From the NCBI GenBank assembly GCA_039180025.1, contig JBCDDZ010000004.1, forward strand, positions 48,243-112,242: a DNA stretch of 64,000 nucleotides, given 5' to 3'. Source of the DNA: Algisphaera sp039180025 (lineage in GTDB: Bacteria; Planctomycetota; Phycisphaerae; Phycisphaerales; Phycisphaeraceae). Shown here one piece after another: positions 35,310 to 44,676 of this stretch. Made by a program: the position numbers and the translations under genes. The notes beneath the pieces were generated by a model that saw only the letters and a program-made list of their open reading frames with translations, did not search any database and was not told the origin of the DNA. The stretch's first letter is position 1. The number at the start of each line of letters is the position of its first letter.

Positions 35310-36959
35310 TTAGTATCCCGATTCTTTTCCAACAAAATCCGCAACAGGATGCGCAATAGAAATACGATGCTGTTCTATCATTTCGAAGTAAGAGGTGAAA
35401 TCCATTGCGAGAAATAAATCTGATAATTCAGGATCAAATTGCCGTCCTTTATATTTTCGAATTTCATCTAATACCTCTTCATGGCCTAACGCAGAACGAT
35501 AAGTTCTATTGGAGCTCATCGCGTCGAATGCATCGGCAAGCCCTATGACTCGGCCGAATAAAGGAATATTTAGGCCAGCTAGTTTTTCGGGATAACCGGA
35601 GCCATCCCAGCATTCATGGTGGTAAAGAACACCCGGGATAAGGTCGTCCATTTGCCGGATATCGGCTAGGATATTTGCTCCGACTCTGGGATGCGCCCTG
35701 ATCTGCTCAAACTCTTCTTCAGACAAACGCCCAGGCTTACTCAGCACACTTTCAGGCACACCAATCTTTCCAATATCATGGATCAAGCCTGCCAAGTAAA
35801 TACGCTTAGTTATCGATGACTCGATACCCGCTTTTGTAGACAGCATTTTGGAAAGATAAGCAACACGCTCAGAATGCCCAAACGTGTAAGAATCTTTTGC
35901 ATCAATAGCGCTTGTCAGTGCATGCAGCGTACCAACAAATAGCGATCGAGAGTCTTCAAGGAGTGAAAGATTCTCTAGGAAAATTGTCAATGAATCGCCT
36001 AATGAAGTGCACAACTTTGTTGTAACAGAATCAATATGCGAGCCATCTAGCCGGTCACCCCCATAGAGGACACCCATAACTTGCCCATTACGGATTAGAG
36101 GCACTGCGAGTAAATTACGGCTGAGAAACGATGCTTCGTTATTCAAACAAGCAGTGTCGTCACAGATTATTGGCCCAAGCTTATCCTCGCATTCATTCAA
36201 TAACGCTTTACCAAGTCTTTTCGTAGATTGATCATCGTGAATTGGACCAGAGACATAAAATGCACCCGCAAGACACCCCAATTTCGACATCGAAGGAGTG
36301 ATCAAAAGAGAAATCCATCTCAACTGCGTCACCGCTTGCAAATTACAACAGGCCTGCTGTAAAAATATATCCGGCCGCTGATCTAGTGTCATATTGCCAG
36401 ACAAGTTATACAGAAGACTTAATTCTTCATAATTATGACTGAGTTCAACGCTTAAACCACGCAGTTCATTTCGTTGTTTATTTAGTCTGTTAATGTCTTC
36501 ACGCATCCACCGCAGCATCTTTGCGAAATAAACTACTTCTGTACTCTTGTATAGATGGTCACGTTTAATCCGTTGAATTGCCAAGTCGACATCGATCTCA
36601 AGCTGGCTGCATATTCTGTACAAAGCTTCGTTCTCGTAGAACTCAGCCGCAATTATCAGGGTCAAAAGGCTAGCCTGGCAATCATATTCTTTGCCACTGC
36701 TTTGCTCATAAGTTAATGCCATGAGATAAACATTAGGCAAGACTAAAACCATCGTATTATTCTTATTATCTAATAATTTTCGTTTGACAGATAATGCTTG
36801 AAGAAATTCTGATGATTTCAATATCTTCCGCTCGAACCAACTGCTTTCGCTTACTATCTTCGGCTTACCAATGTCGGATATGGCGACCAACGGCAGACCG
36901 ATTTCAGCGAGCCTGCTTTTTAAATGTTTTATACCGCGTTGTAAGTCTGTTGTGCTCAA
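35310..36959 (-). CDS. HD-GYP domain cyclic di-GMP phosphodiesterase with GAF-like domain
   Basis: A 549-residue protein. The middle (about residues 180-340) resembles a GAF domain (LAVPLIRNGQVMGVLYGGD); the C-terminus is HD-GYP with GLIHDIGKIGVPE, and YHHECWDGSGYPEKL, so both the HD metal site and the HHExxDGxGYP signature are intact, predicting cyclic di-GMP hydrolysis. No membrane segment. TTG start; the first residues (MSTTDLQRGIKHL) look natural. First gene of the operon that continues with STAS, gspE and gspF. Base composition is AT-richer than the flanking genes. Confidence 0.93.
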   Translation of the reverse strand: MSTTDLQRGIKHLKSRLAEIGLPLVAISDIGKPKIVSESSWFERKILKSSEFLQALSVKRKLLDNKNNTMVLVLPNVYLMALTYEQSSGKEYDCQASLLTLIIAAEFYENEALYRICSQLEIDVDLAIQRIKRDHLYKSTEVVYFAKMLRWMREDINRLNKQRNELRGLSVELSHNYEELSLLYNLSGNMTLDQRPDIFLQQACCNLQAVTQLRWISLLITPSMSKLGCLAGAFYVSGPIHDDQSTKRLGKALLNECEDKLGPIICDDTACLNNEASFLSRNLLAVPLIRNGQVMGVLYGGDRLDGSHIDSVTTKLCTSLGDSLTIFLENLSLLEDSRSLFVGTLHALTSAIDAKDSYTFGHSERVAYLSKMLSTKAGIESSITKRIYLAGLIHDIGKIGVPESVLSKPGRLSEEEFEQIRAHPRVGANILADIRQMDDLIPGVLYHHECWDGSGYPEKLAGLNIPLFGRVIGLADAFDAMSSNRTYRSALGHEEVLDEIRKYKGRQFDPELSDLFLAMDFTSYFEMIEQHRISIAHPVADFVGKESGY

Positions 36960-37183
36960 TCTAGGTCCACTTGTAAATCAGGATTTTGACTATGCTGGCT
37001 AATTAATCCGTATTTGCTTATCAACAATCGTTTCTATTATTTTTTCGGCTATTTATACGAGTAAATTGAATGTAGTGATTAGGTGGAAGGTAGCGTGCGT
37101 CAAGGTTCGCTTTTTCGTTCAGGCGGTCGCTCGGGGAAGGGTTGGCGGGAGACTGCCGGAGGGCGGGCCCGCCGCGCGATGGC
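36960..37183. other. Upstream region of the HD-GYP operon
   Basis: AT-rich near 37000-37080, then GC-rich. Presumably holds the promoter of the minus-strand operon; no firm box can be named. Confidence 0.4.
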
Positions 37184-37462
37184 TTACGCGGCCTCACACT
37201 CATGGGTCGGTTCGGTCGGCACGTCCGGGGACTCGAAGCCGACCAGATGTTCCATGTTCAGATAACGGCGTGTTCCCCGGCTTTTCCCCGCCACGTGAGA
37301 CGAAGCACCCCGACGCAGACTCACGCCCGCCAGGTCCATTTCCACGCGCGATTCCTCGACCGACGTTGCCTTCCGCCGGTCACGCTCGATAATCTGCGTC
37401 TCGAACGGCAGCGACCGCAGCTTCGAAACATCAACTCCTAGGTTGGAGACCGCCTTTTCAAA
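37184..37462 (-). pseudogene. Remnant of an IS256-type (Mutator) transposase
   Basis: Reading the minus strand gives VSKLRSLPFETQIIERDRRK, then TSVEESRVEMDLAGVSLRR. This closely resembles the IS256-family N-terminal region, usually LPFETQIIERYRRRESSVEE. The frame is closed by stops at both ends; after about 60 residues the match ends and a short unrelated tail follows, so an internal deletion is likely. The catalytic DDE region is missing. It is dead and its borders are not visible. Confidence 0.78.
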
Positions 37463-37530
37463 TTAGCGAAAGAATACAGACGTTATCCGGTGGAATTGAA
37501 TCTCTCGATTGTTGTCCCGAAGCATTCATG

Positions 37531-37557
37531 AAAAAGCGTGTCCGCCGGACACGCTTT
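37531..37557 (-). terminator. Strong terminator after the pilM-to-TPR operon
   Basis: AAAGCGTGTCC and GGACACGCTTT form a perfect 11-base stem with a 3-base loop; on the minus strand the stem is followed by T residues. A second hairpin, GTAGCTGAA and TTCAGCTAC (37574-37595), sits at the end of the TPR gene. Confidence 0.8.
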
Positions 37558-37591
37558 AAATATTAAAAGAACAGTAGCTGAACGATTTCAG

Positions 37592-38824
37592 CTACGGAGT
37601 TTCAATGTGTGCCAGTAGTTTTTGCACACGAAGATCCTCTGGATTCCGACGTAAGGCTTCGGTGTATGCTTCTATCGCTGCAGCCCGACGATCCGTTTTT
37701 TCCAGGGAAATACCACGTAGAATAAACGGGATTGCATCATTTTCCGGTGCGTGGGTCGCAGCGCGATCAAACAAATTTATTGCGTCTTCTATGTCACCAC
37801 GTTTCTGAGCAATAAGGCCGGCTAAGAGATACGACTCGTGTCGGTTTGGGGCTAGATTCATGGCTCGGTTTGCTGCAATAAGTGCACCGCCTAGATCATC
37901 TAGTTTCCAACACAGTTCTCCAAGATGTAGCCAATCATTCGTGTGTGATGGATCTTGACGAGTTAATTTAATATATATATCGCGAGCCGCGTCAAGCCGA
38001 CCGTGTGCAGACTCCACTTGAGCTAAAGATCGATGTAGGTCACTGCGGTGCTTATACTCCGGCTGCGCGATAAGTCGATGCAGGCCTTTGGCGGCATCAG
38101 CATGGTGTCCCGCGGCGAATTGTGCTAACGCTAATTCTTCTACCAGTCGAAGATTTTCAGGGTCGAGCATTACCGCTTGACGAAAATTTACAACCGCGAG
38201 ATTTTCTTCGCCTTGCATGCCATATAGGTGTCCGAGCATCGCACGGAGCCCCGGGTTGAGCCCGAAGTAATTCTTCTTCTCTTCGAGTAATTCGATGGCA
38301 TCTTGGATTCTGTCTAAAGCTACTAATGTTTCAGCTACTGCAAGCATACGGGCCGGTTTTTCTGGCTCGAATTCATACGCAGACTGATAAGCATCGAGAG
38401 CGGCGTTGTGCTGTTGCCAACGCTGTAAAACCACCCCTTGATAGTAGTATGCTTCGGCCAAGATTGGCCTCGGGGCGGGCTCCAGTTCGGCTAGTAGCTT
38501 AGAAGATAGCTCGAAAAGTCGGAATGCCCGCTCTAATTCGCCACGCTCTAAAGCGATTCGCCCAGCCATCAGGTGTAATTGAGGATTCGCAGAATCGATG
38601 GTCGCTGCTTCGTTGACGGTTTTGTCTGCCTGGTCCAGCGCCCCCGCATCGAACTGTCCCTGGGCCATGTCCAGCATGGCGGACGATCTAAGCCGATTCC
38701 AGCGGTCTTCGCCTTCGCCGACCCACTGCGAATGATTATCCGTCATGCATCCGAGCAGCGATGACGCACATAACGCCATCGCTGCCATGCCCAAGACCTT
38801 AGATTGGGTTTGATGTTTCTTCAT
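37592..38824 (-). CDS. TPR lipoprotein associated with the pilus operon
   Basis: A 410-residue protein with a lipobox (LCASSLLGC, acylated Cys near residue 26) and about eight tetratricopeptide repeats (e.g. LGHLYGMQGEENLAVVNFRQ, AYLLAGLIAQKRGDIEDAIN). Its position after the secretin suggests a pilotin-like or scaffold role in secretin assembly at the outer membrane. ATG at 38824 is preferred to a TTG six bases upstream. Ends at the two hairpins at 37.5 kb. Confidence 0.88.
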   Translation of the reverse strand: MKKHQTQSKVLGMAAMALCASSLLGCMTDNHSQWVGEGEDRWNRLRSSAMLDMAQGQFDAGALDQADKTVNEAATIDSANPQLHLMAGRIALERGELERAFRLFELSSKLLAELEPAPRPILAEAYYYQGVVLQRWQQHNAALDAYQSAYEFEPEKPARMLAVAETLVALDRIQDAIELLEEKKNYFGLNPGLRAMLGHLYGMQGEENLAVVNFRQAVMLDPENLRLVEELALAQFAAGHHADAAKGLHRLIAQPEYKHRSDLHRSLAQVESAHGRLDAARDIYIKLTRQDPSHTNDWLHLGELCWKLDDLGGALIAANRAMNLAPNRHESYLLAGLIAQKRGDIEDAINLFDRAATHAPENDAIPFILRGISLEKTDRRAAAIEAYTEALRRNPEDLRVQKLLAHIETP

Positions 38825-38893
38825 AATCAACGACTATTCTCAGGCTGCTTAATATTTCGAGAGCTAAGTAATTCGCGGCTAGACAAGTTGGAA

Positions 38894-40990
38894 TCACTCC
38901 GCAGGTCCGAATTCGACTTCAACCCCAGCGACAGACTCTTCATCTGATCCGTAAAGCGCGGCATCGGATTGTGCCGTCGCTTCCGCACTATCGATCGATG
39001 GCTGCTCGCTGTCATTAGCGTCGAGTTCTTCAATAAGATCGACCACAATGACGGTAGAGCTATTGTTCGCAGCGGTGGCAGCGTTATCGGTCGAATCTAA
39101 ACCGGCAACCGGCTCGGTAAAGGTTGGTTCGGTCGTATTTTCAGGCTGAGTTACACCACTCAACGAGCGTTCGATAAGCACCGCTTCGTCTTCTACGGCC
39201 GGAGGGGTTTCCGGTGCCGGCGTCTCAGGATACTCGGGCGATTCGGGAAGCGATTTGATGGTATTATCAATCAGGACATTGCCCATGGTACCGAAGAAAG
39301 TTTGGTCGGCGTAAGCGATTGGCTCGCCAGCGATGGTTTCTTTAAGTGAAATAGCATCTTCTGAAGTTGGGCTGAGGTACAGAGCGAGGTTGACGCTCCA
39401 CAGGGCCTTACGTTTGTTGCCTGCTTCGTGATGACGGCGAGCGTCCAAAAGGTGGGCACTCACTAACTTGTCGTTCGACCAAGGAAGTAAGCCGTTACGC
39501 ATGGCGATCCGTGCGTCTTCGATCCGTTCTTCACCTTTGTTGCCTAGGGCCGCGAGATCGACGTGATCCATAATGGTGGTCTTCACCATGAAGATGACCT
39601 CGGTGCGAGAGAAGTCGTCGTCTTGGCCTTTGAAAGCACCGCCGATCAAAGGCAAATCGCCGAGAACCGGGACTTGCGTACGTCCCACACTCGTATCTTC
39701 AACGAAGAGACCACCCAGAACGACTGTCTGGCCTGACTCGACCATGATATTGGTAACCAACTCTTGCGTGGTTTCGTCGGGGATGATGAATCCGCCTTCG
39801 AGCCGGGTAGTACCGTCCGATACCGCGGGGCGGAGTTCGAGGCGGATGGTACCCTGGTCATTAATAAACGGACGGACCGTCAACTGAGTACCGACATCAA
39901 GGAACTCGATAGTTTGGGTTTCAGAAGTGTCGGTGACGGTGGTAGAGAGAAAACCGAGCCGTTGACCGACAAGAATATCTGCTTTTTGGCGGTTGAGGAC
40001 TAGAATGTTGGGCTTTGCGACAACGGTAGCATCCGTCACGGAGTCGAGGGCACGGAGGAATACCGAAGCATCTGAGCCGGTGATCCCGATCTTGAAGCTG
40101 GCCGGGCCCGTCGCTGTATTACCTGCGGTGCTCGCTAAAGCCGTACCGCCGCCCCCCGATGCGTTGGAGCCGCTGATCAGGTCGTCGACTGCGCCGAGAG
40201 GGTTCACGAAGTCGAGCAGGCCATCGAAATCCGCAAAGACCGCAAAATCAACACCAAATGCATTTTGCTCCGTTAGCGTTGCCTGAAGGACCGTGGCTTC
40301 GACAAGCACTTGCTTAGGCCGAATATCAAGCTCGGCCAAAACCGACATTATCTCTTCAACGTTTTCTTCGTAATCACGGATAAGCAGGGTATCGGCGTGC
40401 GCAAAAGTGTTTTCCCCAGCATCTGATTCGCTGGGCAAAATACCAGCATCTACTTCACCGGTCGCGGTAATCGATCCGTTTCCGGACAACAGCGGGGTCA
40501 GAAACTCGGCCGCGTCGGTAGCACTGATATAGTTCAGACGAACGGTTTTATTGACCGTTTTACGCAATGCGTCGCGACGCTCTGCAAGCTCTTGTGCGGT
40601 ATAAACATAGATGAAATTACCGTTCTCCTCATAGCCATATCCATTGGGAGTAAGGATGGCTTCGAGGGCTTCGTTGAACGACACGCCGTAGAGATCCGCA
40701 GAAACTTTCCCGGAAACGTTGCGGCTAGCAACGATATTCCGCTGACTTTGAATCGACAGCAGCTGTAAAACTTTGGCAATCTCAAGGTCTTTGACGGTGA
40801 TATCGATCTGGCCCAGCGAATCGACCGCCACGTCTTGGCCTTCTAAATTATCCGCGTTTTCATCGAAAAGCCCGATCGGCTGATCGCCATCGGCAGCCTG
40901 TGCGTAAGAGGCTCCCGTCAAGCTGAATACGGTACCGAGGCTACCGGCCAGCATGAGATTCTTAAGTTTGTTTGAGTCCCAAGCGGTCAT
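38894..40990 (-). CDS. Type II/III secretion secretin (GspD/PilQ-like)
   Basis: A 698-residue outer-membrane secretin. Signal peptide: NLMLAGSLGTVFSLTGASYA with AQA. An N0/STN-like domain (ITVKDLEIAKVLQLLSIQSQ) is followed by an N1/NolW-like domain (VRLNYISATDAAEFLTPLLS) and the secretin core (VLVEATVLQATLTEQNAFGV, DVGTQLTVRPFINDQGTIRL, VVLGGLFVEDTSVG). After the barrel there is a further ~190-residue acidic tail, unusual for PilQ. It forms the outer-membrane channel for the pilus or secreted substrates. Follows the PilP/GspC-like gene by about 70 bases. Confidence 0.94.
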   Translation of the reverse strand: MTAWDSNKLKNLMLAGSLGTVFSLTGASYAQAADGDQPIGLFDENADNLEGQDVAVDSLGQIDITVKDLEIAKVLQLLSIQSQRNIVASRNVSGKVSADLYGVSFNEALEAILTPNGYGYEENGNFIYVYTAQELAERRDALRKTVNKTVRLNYISATDAAEFLTPLLSGNGSITATGEVDAGILPSESDAGENTFAHADTLLIRDYEENVEEIMSVLAELDIRPKQVLVEATVLQATLTEQNAFGVDFAVFADFDGLLDFVNPLGAVDDLISGSNASGGGGTALASTAGNTATGPASFKIGITGSDASVFLRALDSVTDATVVAKPNILVLNRQKADILVGQRLGFLSTTVTDTSETQTIEFLDVGTQLTVRPFINDQGTIRLELRPAVSDGTTRLEGGFIIPDETTQELVTNIMVESGQTVVLGGLFVEDTSVGRTQVPVLGDLPLIGGAFKGQDDDFSRTEVIFMVKTTIMDHVDLAALGNKGEERIEDARIAMRNGLLPWSNDKLVSAHLLDARRHHEAGNKRKALWSVNLALYLSPTSEDAISLKETIAGEPIAYADQTFFGTMGNVLIDNTIKSLPESPEYPETPAPETPPAVEDEAVLIERSLSGVTQPENTTEPTFTEPVAGLDSTDNAATAANNSSTVIVVDLIEELDANDSEQPSIDSAEATAQSDAALYGSDEESVAGVEVEFGPAE

Positions 40991-41062
40991 AGCGATACTC
41001 CTTACGTTGCCTCAATGATGCGTTACGGTTTAATTTGGGGTGTTATGGATGAAAATTTGCAC

Positions 41063-41596
41063 TTAGAATCTGAGACGAACTTTAATGCCATCCTTAACGA
41101 GGATGGCTGAGCGTTCGTCGCACCTCAGTAGTTCAAAGCCTTCCACACGCCCCCCCACTTTGATCAGTCTCCCGTTGATGAAAGCCGCGGGGACCTTCCC
41201 GAGCGTGACACTTTGAAGCGTTAGCTTCCCGGCCGCTTCTACGACCGCCATCTGCTTGGCTTCATCGGTAGTTTCGTCCGCCAACTTTGCCTCGTTTGAC
41301 AAACTTGTTTCCGATAACGTCCGCTTGTAGCGACTAACGTCCAAGTGGAACAAGTCGCGGCGCAGCGGCTCAGGCGTCGTCAGGATCGTCACGGGGTGGT
41401 CGACGGTCACCGGTCCTAGTGAAGAATCCGTGGCCACCGCTTGCCCCTCGTCACCGGCTGCTGCGGTTTGGGGTACCTGCTTGAGCAAGAGCCGGCCCCA
41501 AAGCAACATGCCTACTGCAAACAAGCTGACGATCGTGGCGCCACGTTGCTTGTCGTGTTTCAGCTTATTCAAATATCTACGGAAAATATCGCTCAC
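41063..41596 (-). CDS. PilP/GspC-like inner-membrane protein
   Basis: A 177-residue bitopic protein: membrane segment GATIVSLFAVGMLLWGRLLL, then a periplasmic part ending in a small beta-domain (LQSVTLGKVPAAFINGRLIK, SAILVKDGIKVRLRF). PilP is usually a lipoprotein; this one has a membrane anchor, as in GspC. It takes the position between PilO and the secretin, so it probably links the inner-membrane complex to the secretin. GTG start overlapping the pilO stop as GTGA. Confidence 0.75.
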   Translation of the reverse strand: MSDIFRRYLNKLKHDKQRGATIVSLFAVGMLLWGRLLLKQVPQTAAAGDEGQAVATDSSLGPVTVDHPVTILTTPEPLRRDLFHLDVSRYKRTLSETSLSNEAKLADETTDEAKQMAVVEAAGKLTLQSVTLGKVPAAFINGRLIKVGGRVEGFELLRCDERSAILVKDGIKVRLRF

Positions 41597-42156
41597 TCTT
41601 CATTCTCCGATGAAGCCGTGTAGAAACTGCTTAAACGGTAAGTGACTGCCATCTGAGGCGCGGCATCAGCTTGTCCGTCCTCCGGCCTACTCATCCGAAA
41701 GCTAAGCGCATCAACTCGGACTAGACGCGGGAGCGATTCGATCCGTTCGAGCACAGCCCGCGCGGTGTTAAATGTCTCTCGAAAATCGATTTCGATAGGA
41801 AATTCACTGTACTTTTGATAATGGCGAGGCGCTGAGGTCTGAAAATCCTGGCCGAGCACCCCCTCCGCTTCAACCGCCCCGGTAACGCTTCGAAGTACCG
41901 CCGCGAGATCCGCTGAATCCGGGATCGATTGCTTGGTAGATTCCAATTCCTGTTTCAGTTGCCTGATTTCTGTCTGCTGCCGGTCCAGGGCGGTGGGAGC
42001 CAAAAAATCAGGGCCCATCGCCAACTCAGCGGCCGCAATCCGTTCTTGATATTGCTTGAGTTTCTTGTTCTCAGGCAGCCAGACCCCGACCACAAAACTT
42101 ACGATCAACAGACCGATGACGGCCGCCACCACTACATAGTCACGTTTAATCGACAT
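41593..42156 (-). CDS. pilO: PilO-like type IV pilus assembly protein
   Basis: A 187-residue bitopic protein: short cytoplasmic start, membrane segment VVVAAVIGLLIVSFVVGVW, coiled coil (AELAMGPDFLAPTALDRQQT), then ferredoxin-like fold residues (EFPIEIDFRETFNTARAVL and LPRLVRVDALSFRM). This is PilO architecture. Overlaps pilN by 11 bases. Confidence 0.85.
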   Translation of the reverse strand: MSIKRDYVVVAAVIGLLIVSFVVGVWLPENKKLKQYQERIAAAELAMGPDFLAPTALDRQQTEIRQLKQELESTKQSIPDSADLAAVLRSVTGAVEAEGVLGQDFQTSAPRHYQKYSEFPIEIDFRETFNTARAVLERIESLPRLVRVDALSFRMSRPEDGQADAAPQMAVTYRLSSFYTASSENEE

Positions 42157-42817
42157 GGGCTACCTCCTGGTCTGGTGCTACCCAGTGAAATTCTCGATTA
42201 ACGTCGATTTCCGCAGCTAGATTGAATCGCCTGGCAACGACACCCCGTGTTTCTATCTCACGGCTAGACTGCATCCCTACTTTCGAAAACAGAGGGTGCT
42301 GGTCAATCGCAGAGATCAACTCAGCAATGACCATATCGTCGGGCGCGAGTGCTTCGAACTCGATCACGATGTAGTTTCGACTAGGTACTTCTACGGTTTC
42401 ACGTTTTTGGCGTTTTTGATTTTTCGTGTCTTCGATCTTATCTGGCGTTGGCCGCACCGAGCGCATCGTGAGCGTGGTCACCGTAATCTCTTCGGGGATA
42501 GCCGCGCCCAAGACAGACAATACTTGTGAGTAAGTTATGCTCGGGGTGAGGGTTTTCTTGATCTCGAAATGTTCTAATAACCTCAATCGTTGCTGCCTGA
42601 TATCTTCATAAATGTTTAGCGTGGCCTGCTCCGCGGTAAGTGTGCTTTCCAGCCGCTCTGCGGTCTGCTTTTGGGAATGGCTGTGGGTCTTCACCATCAG
42701 GGTGAGCAAAAGCAAACCGCCTAAAACGGATCCCACGACGATAAACTCACGCAAAATCCGGAGGCTCTTTCGACGCTGCTCGCGGTAACTCTGGGGCAGA
42801 AAATCAACGTAGTTCAA
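42146..42817 (-). CDS. pilN: PilN-like type IV pilus assembly protein
   Basis: A 223-residue bitopic protein starting with the usual NYVDFLPQSYREQRRK, membrane segment VGSVLGGLLLLTLMV, then coiled coil and a ferredoxin-like fold. TTG start overlapping the pilM stop as TTGA, consistent with translational coupling. It binds PilM inside and PilO outside the membrane. Confidence 0.87.
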   Translation of the reverse strand: MNYVDFLPQSYREQRRKSLRILREFIVVGSVLGGLLLLTLMVKTHSHSQKQTAERLESTLTAEQATLNIYEDIRQQRLRLLEHFEIKKTLTPSITYSQVLSVLGAAIPEEITVTTLTMRSVRPTPDKIEDTKNQKRQKRETVEVPSRNYIVIEFEALAPDDMVIAELISAIDQHPLFSKVGMQSSREIETRGVVARRFNLAAEIDVNREFHWVAPDQEVAHVD

Positions 42818-43923
42818 GCTGCAACCCCTTCAACCGTTTTGATTTCGTGGTTCGTATGGATTTTATACGGCCTCAGGGATAGCCCGGCCGCCACTCCCCA
42901 CGACGATGCGGGAGCGACGCCTGGCTGGGTGTCGACTTCGGAAAAGTCAATTCCCTCCAGAGGGTTTTTGGGCTCAAGTGTGATACCGCACGATTCGCTG
43001 AGCATCCGGCAAAGCCAATCCGAGCTGCCTTCACCGAGCATTGTTCCGCGATTCGGCCTCGGCCCGCGGAACGTGACTCCGTAGTAGCGTAGACAAAGGC
43101 TGATTTCTCGCCCGAGTTCCCCCAAGGTCGGAGCAAGAGCCCCGCGAACCTTCACCAAGGTTTCCGCGTCGGTTTCACCGATGCCGATTTCTGCGTGGAG
43201 ATCACGGGCTTGATCTATAGGAAGGTTTAACTTTCCGGAAATCACCGAATCAAGGTGTCGTACACCGATCTCGATGACTTTATAAAACCGTATGCGGCCG
43301 CTATCGACCACCAAAATCTTGGTATCGCTTGACCCCAGATGCACTGCGACCCGGAAGGAATCTGCACCGGCGGTACTTGCTTGTAAGGCCAAAAGCCGCG
43401 TGAGAGCGGTTGGCGTCGAATCGATCGCCTGGAGCTTCAGGCCTGCCTGGCCCAGCGATTTCACGTGTGCAGTAATGTATGATTTTCGGGCGGCCAGCAT
43501 GATCAGCTCTTGACGCTGTTCGTCGCCTTGCTGAACGGTCCCGGCTTCGAGAAACTGGACGGCACATTGCCCGTCTCCCATTCGAAAACGTTCGGTCGCT
43601 TCCCATTCGACGGCGCTGTGTAGCTCATCTGCGGGCATGAGCGGCAGCCGCAGATTTTTACACTGGACCGCAGACGAGGGCAGCGTACTGACCGCCAGAT
43701 TTCCGCTGAATCCGCCGCGATCGAGCGAAGATTTGATCGCGTCCGTAACCGCTTGATGATAGTGCGTTGTATCGGCGGCGGGCCCGGAAGATAACTCTGC
43801 GGACGCCGCGGCGATCACTCGTAGCGACGCACCTCGGCGGCCAATTTGTAGAAGCCGCACGCTGTGCTCGCCGACATCTATTCCGATGGGTAATTGATTG
43901 GGTTTGAATCTACCCCAAAACAT
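42814..43923 (-). CDS. pilM: PilM-like actin-fold ATPase
   Basis: A 369-residue cytoplasmic protein of the actin/FtsA fold: IGIDVGEHSVRLLQIG is the phosphate-1 region and VAVHLGSSDTKILVVDSG the second; LAVSTLPSSAVQCKNLRLP is a family landmark. PilM docks on the PilN N-terminus. First gene of the PilMNO - PilP-like - secretin - TPR operon. Confidence 0.92.
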   Translation of the reverse strand: MFWGRFKPNQLPIGIDVGEHSVRLLQIGRRGASLRVIAAASAELSSGPAADTTHYHQAVTDAIKSSLDRGGFSGNLAVSTLPSSAVQCKNLRLPLMPADELHSAVEWEATERFRMGDGQCAVQFLEAGTVQQGDEQRQELIMLAARKSYITAHVKSLGQAGLKLQAIDSTPTALTRLLALQASTAGADSFRVAVHLGSSDTKILVVDSGRIRFYKVIEIGVRHLDSVISGKLNLPIDQARDLHAEIGIGETDAETLVKVRGALAPTLGELGREISLCLRYYGVTFRGPRPNRGTMLGEGSSDWLCRMLSESCGITLEPKNPLEGIDFSEVDTQPGVAPASSWGVAAGLSLRPYKIHTNHEIKTVEGVAA

Positions 43924-44020
43924 GGTGGCCTCTCGTATTCCCCGCCCGAAGCGTTTCCCTGGTGACTGAATATTTTGGCTGGGTCAAAGCCGCTACTAAA
44001 AGAATTTATCGACGGATTCA

Positions 44021-44551
44021 TCAGCTCAATTTGGTGACCGTGATGCGTCCGGTAAATTCTTCAATGTTGATGCGGTAAGAGCGCCGATCGAATTCGATGG
44101 TGATGCTGCCACGCACCGACGGGGTACCCAGGTCGTCAAATTCGATCTGATTGTTGTTTTCGCCGCCGAGTTCAACCGCGGTAATCGTGATATTCCGGAA
44201 ACGGCTATCCTCGTCGAAGTCGACGATGTAGTTATTGCTTTCACCATCGATCCAGCCCAGCGACAGCGCCTGGCCGAATTCGTCGTTGACCTGATAGCGG
44301 TTTTCGTCGACCGCAAACACGACCGACCGCGGGGCCTGATGGGCGATCGCCTCGTTCTGGGCATACATCAAGTCGGCAACGATGACGCGGGCGGCGGCTT
44401 GGACACCCATCGAGCCGGCGCTAAGCATGCTCGGGATCACCGCGGCACTGACCACCCCCAGAATCGCGACGACCAGAAGTACTTCGATGAGCGTGTAGCC
44501 GCGTCGGCGATTAGATGCGTGGCAGTTCGAGATGCGCAAATGGTCGTTCAT
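44021..44551 (-). CDS. GspH-type pseudopilin
   Basis: A 176-residue pseudopilin with class III signal: leader ending in RRRGYTLIEVLLVVAILGVV, then a domain with GspH-type beta character (IIVDFDEDSRFRNITITAVEL; RGSITIEFDRRSYRIN). The frame runs 30 codons further upstream, but the ATG at 44551 gives the more usual short leader. Minor pseudopilin of the secretion/pilus tip, presumably. Confidence 0.87.
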   Translation of the reverse strand: MNDHLRISNCHASNRRRGYTLIEVLLVVAILGVVSAAVIPSMLSAGSMGVQAAARVIVADLMYAQNEAIAHQAPRSVVFAVDENRYQVNDEFGQALSLGWIDGESNNYIVDFDEDSRFRNITITAVELGGENNNQIEFDDLGTPSVRGSITIEFDRRSYRINIEEFTGRITVTKLS

Positions 44552-44676
44552 GATGGCATGCGGCAGGTGGGGGCGGCACGATGACAAACAACATGCGCTA
44601 ACTTGGCTTGGTTCGACGATCGTGCCGAGAGGCGAGGTCATGCCTGGCCGTATGGCTTATGAGATCGTCATTAGGC

